From: Tubulanus polymorphus
Taxonomy: Eukaryota > Nemertea > Palaeonemertea > Tubulaniformes > Tubulanidae
Length of the DNA stretch: 64,000 nucleotides
NCBI RefSeq assembly: GCF_964204645.1
Contig: NC_134034.1
Location: 4,312,072 to 4,376,071, forward strand
Reading direction: 5' to 3'
In this document: in pieces, positions 57,346-64,000 of the stretch
Layout: each line of letters begins with the position of its first letter
Position numbering within the stretch: position 1 is the stretch's first letter
Position numbers and translations under genes: made by a program
Notes under the pieces: model-generated
Seen by the model: only the letters and a program-made list of their open reading frames with translations
Database searches by the model: none
Told to the model about the DNA's origin: nothing

Positions 57346-58381
57346 TTTTCCTGATACAACGCAGAATATCGGCCGCGTTGCTGCGGAATCGTCTGTTAAC
57401 AACCAGATACAAAAGCACGTTCACCAAAGAATCAATTTTACTACCGGTTTCGGCGCCATATCTAACTACGTTTCGTTCGATTATTCCGCGTAACCAATGA
57501 AAATCGTAGTTCAACAATGCGAACATATTCGGAAATTCACAAATCAAATGAGCCATTACTATTGTTATTGTTGTAACCAGCGCCATTTTATCTTTGTTGT
57601 TGTTCGGCTGCTGCGAACTCTTCGCCAACAGAGAGCGTCGTTTCTTGTGAATTTGTATGACATTTGTACACAAAATGACGTTACCGATCAATAAAATTAA
57701 GATCGGGGCAACCGTGCCGAAATATGCGACGAGTGGCCGTGTATATCTACCCATAGTGAACGACCAAATATTGCCGTAACTGTAGAAATTCTCCGATTTG
57801 AAATAATATCGACATTGTTCGTTGATCGTCGGATAAATCTTATACAGAATATTCGGCACGGAAACGAGCACGTTGAAGCTGACCACCGTCGCGATCACGT
57901 GATTCAACGATCTTACGGTCGTCCATCGTTTGACCTTGAACGGAAAAAGAATGGTTAGCACTCGTTCCAAGGTGATACACACAGTTATCCAATTGCGTAT
58001 TAGATAGATGGCGTACGTAGCACCCACCAGATAACCATCGAGATGCGGAAATAACAGATTCTGGCGGATGTAAATAAACCGTCGGCCATATTGTAAATAT
58101 CTGTAAAGCGCACCTACGCTGAATTCGGGGATGCTTATCAGTGAAAATAGTGCGTCAATGATAGTCAGCGCTTTCAGTAAATGATAGGTAGGCTGAAACA
58201 AGAACCGCCTGAGCACAAAATAACAGAATACATTTAGAATCGTAGCCATTAACGCGATAGGTGCCGCCACTAGCGTGTTGATATAGAAACGCGACCACGT
58301 GATGTAATTGGGTCGACATGTTTTATTAAAATCATGAACTAGAAGTTCGCCTTGAAGCGGCCAAGGTTGTGTACGAGACAT
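57341..58381 (-). CDS. Rhodopsin-like (class A) orphan neuropeptide-type GPCR, single exon
   Basis: This is a 346-residue receptor with seven hydrophobic segments: about 35-57 (N50 = 1.50), 65-88 (D76 = 2.50), 117-141, 161-180, 215-240 (P226 = 5.50), 266-290 and 310-329. Motifs are divergent: E139-R140-V141 for DRY, C281-E-F-P284 for CWxP, N321-V-L-L-Y325 for NPxxY. The basic TM5-TM6 loop (HKKRRSLL) and short C-tail fit G-protein coupling. N19-K-T is a glycosylation sequon. ECL2 has C190 but no cysteine sits at 3.25; C22 in the N-terminus might be its partner. The ATG at 58379-58381 follows AACA, and no earlier in-frame ATG exists before it. ICEFP in TM6 resembles the FMRFamide-receptor-like group, which is expanded in lophotrochozoans. 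The ligand is unknown. Confidence 0.9.
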   Translation of the reverse strand: MSRTQPWPLQGELLVHDFNKTCRPNYITWSRFYINTLVAAPIALMATILNVFCYFVLRRFLFQPTYHLLKALTIIDALFSLISIPEFSVGALYRYLQYGRRFIYIRQNLLFPHLDGYLVGATYAIYLIRNWITVCITLERVLTILFPFKVKRWTTVRSLNHVIATVVSFNVLVSVPNILYKIYPTINEQCRYYFKSENFYSYGNIWSFTMGRYTRPLVAYFGTVAPILILLIGNVILCTNVIQIHKKRRSLLAKSSQQPNNNKDKMALVTTITIVMAHLICEFPNMFALLNYDFHWLRGIIERNVVRYGAETGSKIDSLVNVLLYLVVNRRFRSNAADILRCIRKK

Positions 58382-58597
58382 TGTTGATTCTGCTATCCAT
58401 TTGTCCCAAAATGTTGCCTGTTTGCATGGCTCCTGGCACTATATGTGTGCCTGGCGCTGTCAATGCGACTGTTGTTCCTGTGGCTGTCTGCTGTCCGGCT
58501 TCAAACTTCGTTTGTCGTTTTTCGTAGCTAGTCGACTAGTGGGCGAAACTGATAGTAGACGAATAGTCGACTAACTCCTACAACCGAAGTTCGCCCG

Positions 58598-58717
58598 GTG
58601 TGACTGCTCTCTTAGTCACTGTCTACTGCTGTCGGCGGTGTTGCTGCTCTCTCAGGCACTGTCTGCTGTTGTCTGTAGTGTGATTGCTTCCTCAGTCACT
58701 ACTTGCTGCCGCCAACC
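58598..58717 (+). repeat. Three tandem 40-bp units
   Basis: Units begin 'gtgtgactgctct' (58598), 'gtgttgctgctct' (58638) and 'gtgtgattgcttc' (58678), each continuing 'ctcagtcact.tctgctg'. They lie about 220-340 bp upstream of the GPCR start codon, in its promoter or 5' UTR. Confidence 0.75.
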
Positions 58718-59844
58718 AACTATTAGTTTGTCTGTAGGTTCAAGAATCTAAAATTTGTTGACGTGTCTCCTTCAGTTCCAGGATATTTGTCACTTTATCC
58801 ATTTCAACCATCGCGCGCGAACCAATGGCTAAATGTGTTTAATGGAGGCTTGGTGTACTTACAGAAAATAGTATATATATAAAGATATTTGTATATGTTG
58901 CCTGCTAATGGAAGGAAGAAAGAAAATCCTTTTATTGCTATAAATTTTAGAATGGCCCGGTCGTAAATTGACATCGTAAATTGATAAAATGACATCGTGC
59001 ACATTCATAGGGATCTGAAACAACAGAGACATTCAGTAACGTATGAAGGGAGTGACTCTTGTTGGAAATGGTTTGTAGGTCTCATATTACTTAGCTAACC
59101 GGAGCCCCACGGACGCCGGTCCCAGTATAAGAAGTCTATAATACCTTGATGAGTTACTTTTCGTTTACGCAAGGCGAAGCCAAATTGAAGGCCAAACATG
59201 GATCGTGAGTAATAAGTCGTAAATGCCTGAACGATGACAAATCTTCAAACAACTGATACTAACTTTTAGATTAGATCATAATGAATGATAACAATTATTT
59301 GTTTTCTTGATTTAGCGCAGTAATCGTTGCACTTTACTTACGATTAGAAAATAGATAATTGAAATGCAATTCTCGGTGAAATCAATTGATATTACGAATT
59401 GTCGATTTGTTACAAACATTGAGAGAAATAGGTGCGTTAAAAAAGATTCTGTTTCAGGTTTGCTTTTAACGTTTTCGACTGCATGGACGTCCCCGGGATT
59501 TCTTAGGGGAGTTCGTTTTTATGAATAGTAGGGACTTCCCAAGAAAATGTTTGCAAATTTGGTGCAAGCAGGCGCGTTCTGGTGCAATCCGAGACCACCC
59601 GATCACGGGCCAATTTACCTGTCGGCAGCCATTTTTATTGGGAATTGTATTTCATTATTATATTTCATCTTCATTGTGAGACCGGCGCTAATTCTACACC
59701 TCACTCGCTGTCCTGTGTGCATCGTTAAATTGCAATTTAGGAAATGCAAACCATGTGCCGACGTTCGTCGACGTTTTTGAAACTTCAAAAAGGGGTTTGT
59801 TCGAACTACCGAACCTCCCCCCTCCTTAAGGGACGCCCACGTAC
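58718..59844. other. No recognised gene
   Basis: Upstream flank of the minus-strand GPCR. The open frames at 59547-59887 overlap on both strands without support. They may be the far end of the LINE relic described next. Confidence 0.4.
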
Positions 59845-60250
59845 TGTGCAGGACTATAGATCTTACATGACAAGGCAGAGATGCCAAGTGCCTGGATTAG
59901 CAAATCCTGACTGGAACGAAGAAGTCTAGTTGGAAAATACACGGTAAATAATGATTTTAGATAATCTGGAGCAGTATCGGTAGAAGTCTAGTTGGAAAAT
60001 ACACGGTAAATAATGATTTTAGATAATCTGGAGCAGTATCGGTGAGACATTTGCACGCAATCAAAATTAGATTGAACTAAGATCCGACAGAAATTGAAAG
60101 CCAATAAAGATCCATGAGAGCTGGAGTTATGTGATCAGATTTCCGAGCTTTTGCAATGAAACGTGTGCAGCATTATTTAACATAAGCCGACAAGCGAATT
60201 TGCAAAATTGATTCCGGATGTTACAATAGTCTTTACCGCTGTTTTGCACG
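59845..60250 (-). pseudogene. Decayed LINE reverse-transcriptase C-terminal relic
   Basis: In shifting minus-strand frames this reads DYCN, NNAAHV, KSDHITPALMDLYWLSI, then FNLILIACKCLTDTAPDYLK and SLFTVYFPTRLLRSS. This is the order of the conserved RT thumb/C-terminal end of CR1/L2/Jockey-type LINEs (LDYCN...NSAARL...DHITPxLxxLHWLP...FKI...APxYL...). Stops and frameshifts are present and the catalytic YxDD region is absent, so it is a 5'-truncated, inactive copy. It contains a 62-bp tandem duplication. Confidence 0.7.
59921..60044 (+). repeat. Exact 62-bp tandem duplication
   Basis: 59921-59982 and 59983-60044 are identical (gaagtctagttggaaaatac onward). It lies inside the LINE relic, where it duplicates the 'PDYLKSLFTVYFPT' coding stretch. 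Confidence 0.93.
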
Positions 60251-63200
60251 TGTCAAGTAAATGGCGAATCCAGAAATGATTAGCTGCCCAGCAGACCTTA
60301 CGAACGGGACCAGGAGACAAGGAATCATCAAATACAAACAAAGATCCATGTCTATTGGGCTAAAAAGTATACCTTAGTTGTTTCTCGTGGTCGGCCGGGT
60401 AATTATCATTACAATCGTTGAACAAATAACAGGTCGATAAAGATACATTTTTAAAGAACTATGGAACGGATAACTTTTGGCTTTTAGTGTTTTTCTTGTG
60501 TGTTAGAGTTGAAACCAAAGGCGGAAACTAAATTCAACATTCAAAGGAAGGGAATTTTGGTCCGCGATTTTTGGCATTCTGTTAAGACATAAATGAGGTA
60601 TGTACCCCAAAAAGTAAGCAAAATATCCAAGTAAAACAGGTCTCATCAATTAATAAATATACATTAGTGCTGTTAAAACATTGGTTTTTCTAATTTCCCA
60701 TAGACAATTCAATGACAAATGGAATGTTCGGGTTTCCCATGAAATTATAGAGACTGACTCTATCTTTTACATACATGTGAGCCCAGTACACAGAAAATCT
60801 GAACTATTTATTTAGGCCCTGTGACTGAGATTAGCAACGCGATATTAACCGCTAAATGTACACAAAACTCTATATCGAACGAATACGGGCTTACAAAATA
60901 GAATACATACGAAATGAATGCAAAACGTAGCGACAAAAATGAAGATAAATTCGACAGGTTTTCATCTTTATAAAACAACATAATTAAAACGTAATGTTAC
61001 GTGTATCGAAACCGGTTTCCTCATTTAAATAAACGCGGACTATTCACTATTCAGCCATGTCGCTTACGTGACCAGCTGTTAACGCTGTTCACGCTATTAC
61101 AGGCATAGCCTACACAGCATGAAATATATATTATCTGAATATCCTCGAAACATAGCTTCAGTCTAAGCCATTTTTGTTGCTGGTTCCCATCGAGCACACC
61201 AAATTTTCTTATCGGAGACAAGACGGTAGTTCAGAGCTGTGTAAACGATCTACGATTCCACGGTAAGAAAATATGGAATTTAGCCCTTCATGTGAATCGT
61301 GTGCGTTAACTGTTATACGGTCTGCAAGTTGCTATAGTAGAATTTTTATCGATATTAGATCAATTCAAAAATGCTTAAACAATCGTTTCATCCCCTCTCC
61401 CCGTCTATCTACATCCCTCAGACATCTCTCTACTACCCATCGAGACTCCCTTATTTACATCATACCTCCCATTCCCTATCGCTACCCTTCTCATCTCTCT
61501 TTTCCTCACACCAAACCCTCCTCTTGTTTTCCTTCCTCCCATACCCCCTCCCCCGTCGTCTCTGATACCTCTCTCTACCTCTCATACCCGATCTCTCTCC
61601 GTCCTCTCTCATCCACTGTGCTATTCAATGCACTGGATACGAGTAATTGAATTATATTGAATGATTGCTTAATCGTGCCCAGGTTTTTATTTAACTAAGC
61701 TTCGCAATGACTGATCACAGTCTGCTGTCTGTCTGCTGGTGGATATAGTTTCTAGTGCCTATACAGGCTCTATACATCTAGGTACTGTTTTCATATAATT
61801 CATATTTTACACGTAAAGATCTACACACTTATACAACACGATGCGTGCGGGATGCGGGGATGATTCCGTAGACGAAATTTTTTACAACTCAAAGTTGGTC
61901 TTTAATCTTAACATTAGTCATACGTTGCTTTTGCTATTGAAGTTGAACTTCTCTATTTAGACCTGCCTCAAGTCGAAGCCATCCTATCGAATTGGCCCCA
62001 GTTTAAGACCGATTGGAATACGATAAGAATGGGTTGTGTTCCATTCACACGAGTTGTAGTTTAAAATTTACTTTGGCAAATCGTAACACCGCATTAGCTC
62101 AGGATTTTCTGTGGGGGAGGGATTCATTTTTATAGCTGAACTGCCATTATGGGAACGTTACCAGGATGTGCTTGCTGATAAATGGGTCATTCGGCCCACC
62201 CCCAGTAAAATTTTGAAGTACGTATAATAAAGAAAAGGATATGAGGATTCGAAAGGGAAATAGGTTTAAAGAATATAACGACCCAAGTACAGCGGAAGTC
62301 CTAACTTATTTTTCTTTGCGAGGCTTCACGCGACATTCTTGAATATTGATTCCCCGTGATGACTGGGTCAATTTGCTCCCTAACTGGGTCATATGCATGT
62401 TGCACAACAACGGTGCATTACGTTTACGTAATCAATGATGGCGAGTAAAAAACATGATCTATTTATGCGAATAGTTACCAATTACCATACAATACATGTG
62501 TTTCGGGTGTTTTGATATGTGCTTAGAATTTCTCGTTTATTGAAAAAAACAAGGCAACTAGGCAATGTCATTTGTAAATTGGCTACAGTAGGAATGAATG
62601 GCTGCTAATATATTTTCTAAAAATTTGCCTAGATTACGAAAGTTAAGGCATCAATCTAAAGATATATGTCAGTTTCTTCAAATTTCTATCAATAACATCG
62701 TTTCAAAATCATTGCCCTGTAACAAATAATGCACATGTATCCACTCCAGAGCCGTTGGAAGGAATTTTTCAGTGGCGAGGCTTATTTCTGAAGGGGGTCT
62801 GGGGGCCCTCCCCTAGAAAAATTTTGAAAATTCAATCGCTGGAGATGCGTTTTGGGGCCATTTCACGGTCTCATTCACAGAAGCTTTTGAAAAAAAATTT
62901 GTTAAGGAAAAAAAGTGGGGCGGCTTTGGCCGCCCCTGCCGCCCCTGTTCCGACGGCCCTGCACTCAAAAATGAATATGGCGAAGCAGTTTTCTGCCTTT
63001 TGGCATAAAGAAATCTAATTTGCACTTGCTGCATGACATGTATAATCATTGGGACAGAACTAGGTTTAAAAGACCTTAGTAAGGTTCCAATTTGATAATT
63101 TTACCCTCGAGGCTCTCTACGATAAAGCACTCAATCTATTGCATTTCATTTTCGCGATGAGTTGAGCAATCAAACAGATGAAATTCAGCCATGTAGCACT

Positions 63201-63333
63201 TAACGCTTGTATGGATTGTTTGGTCTTTTGGGATATTGTCACAGACAATAGGCCCTACTAGCACAATAAAAATGAATTTATGAGCCTGTCATTTACATGT
63301 ATATTACGCAATTTCGTCCTGTTCTTTCGACAG
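60251..63333. other. No supported gene
   Basis: Apart from the pyrimidine tract noted separately, I see no exon or repeat that I can defend. The overlapping frames at 62755-63049 lack support ('ggcggctttggccgcccc' near 62919-62936 is an inverted repeat). Confidence 0.4.
61386..61615 (+). repeat. 230-bp pyrimidine-rich tract
   Basis: The plus strand is almost all C and T with scattered A (for example 'ctcatctctcttttcctcac'), giving a strongly strand-asymmetric block. It produces spurious open frames rich in Ser, Pro and Leu. It may form triplex (H-) DNA. Confidence 0.7.
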
Positions 63334-63435
63334 CAGATGATGTAATGGAAACGTTACGTTACTCAGCAATATGGGTAGCTCTCTTCAGTTCGGGTTTTCT
63401 GATGACGGCCATCTCGGCGAAGACGATGCGAGTCG
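63334..63435 (+). CDS. Likely internal exon of an unidentified membrane protein
   Basis: Between acceptor 'cctgttctttcgacag' and donor gtaagt (63436) lie 102 bp encoding DDVMETLRYSAIWVALFSSG then FLMTAISAKTMRVG. This is one membrane-length hydrophobic segment (about IWVALFSSGFLMTAIS) followed by a basic end. It is entered in phase 1 and left in phase 1. Splice signals and composition support a real exon. I do not recognise the family. The other exons lie beyond the window or were not found. Confidence 0.55.
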
Positions 63436-64000
63436 GTAAGTTTTTATGGACTTTCGCTTTAGTTCCTATGCTTCACACACGTTCGCGTAATACAGAACCG
63501 CTGCTATGAGGTTTGATCTGTGCATATATATCAAAAGCGCGTCTCGCGTGTGCATCTTTAGTTTAAAGTTTTATTGGAAATTGCATGATTCCACTGCCAG
63601 GATTCGTCGCGGGCTATAAGGGCAGCGATGAATAGCAGTGAATTAAAAAAAAATATCATTCACGGCCGTGAAAAGTAGTGGATTTTTTTAGAAGGACTGT
63701 GAATTTGGAAAATCTTGGAAATAGTTCAATTTATAAAAATAGATTTTCTACCAAATTTCACAGTGTAGCCTACGTAATAAATGAAATCGTTCAGCATGCT
63801 CAGCTACTAAAACATTTTAAAAATTCGTTTTCTTGAAGGAATGTACGTAAGTGCTTATTCAAGACAAAGCGGGCGACAGTACCATAAAACCGGTACCATT
63901 TAAATCATTGAACGTTTGGCCAAAAATATTCCGTATAGGCCCGGCCCAAGTGTAGAATCCGAGTAGTTCCAGTACAAATGCTATATTGATATCCCTCCGC
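63436..64000. other. Probable intron, no recognised feature
   Basis: This follows the donor at 63436. I see no further exon with consensus sites before the window ends. Confidence 0.35.

Overview
This window looks like genomic DNA from an invertebrate animal, most likely a lophotrochozoan and possibly a mollusc. The signs are split genes with GT-AG introns of 0.5-5.8 kb, CpG that is not depleted, many tRNA-derived SINEs, short inverted-repeat elements and a LINE relic. The receptor sequences resemble lophotrochozoan neuropeptide receptors. The phylum is inferred from these receptors alone and is not certain. Nothing suggests bacteria, a virus or an organelle.

Two genes are well supported. 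(1) A class B (secretin-family) GPCR on the plus strand is split over 13 recognisable exons from 28267 to 49554. It carries all six ectodomain cysteines, seven membrane segments and the TM6/TM7 signatures of the pigment-dispersing factor receptor (PDFR, cAMP-coupled, circadian/arousal in other animals). All exon phases fit and the assembled part encodes about 476 residues; only the 5' exon(s) with the signal peptide were not found. Its tail appears to have two ends: splicing onward to a terminus -TSV* that fits a PDZ ligand, or reading through exon 11 to a TGA followed by AATAAA. (2) An intact, intronless rhodopsin-like GPCR lies on the minus strand at 57341-58381 (346 aa). It is of the kind expanded in lophotrochozoan neuropeptide receptor sets and has divergent ERV, CEFP and NVLLY motifs. 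A third, partial gene is suggested by one likely exon of a membrane protein at 63334-63435, near the window end.

The first 28 kb hold no convincing gene. They contain repeats, palindromes and a CpG-rich block at about 20.5-21.1 kb that could be a promoter. The PDFR introns carry the same repeat families. Region 49.6-57.3 kb has a 269-bp tandem duplication and otherwise mostly unremarkable sequence. Region 59.8-60.3 kb is a decayed LINE reverse-transcriptase end; 60.3-63.3 kb shows only a pyrimidine tract.

The least explained signal is a scattered family of palindromic elements near 0.6, 11.9, 13.4, 17.5, 17.9, 36.2, 45.6 and 56.4 kb. Each shares a core CTGANGA - hairpin - GAAAC, like the catalytic core of hammerhead ribozymes found in Penelope-like retroelements, but with one extra base before stem II. 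Other families are a TIR element beginning AATGGGGTACCGGCA, a TTAA-flanked 104-bp MITE, and several tRNA-headed SINEs.
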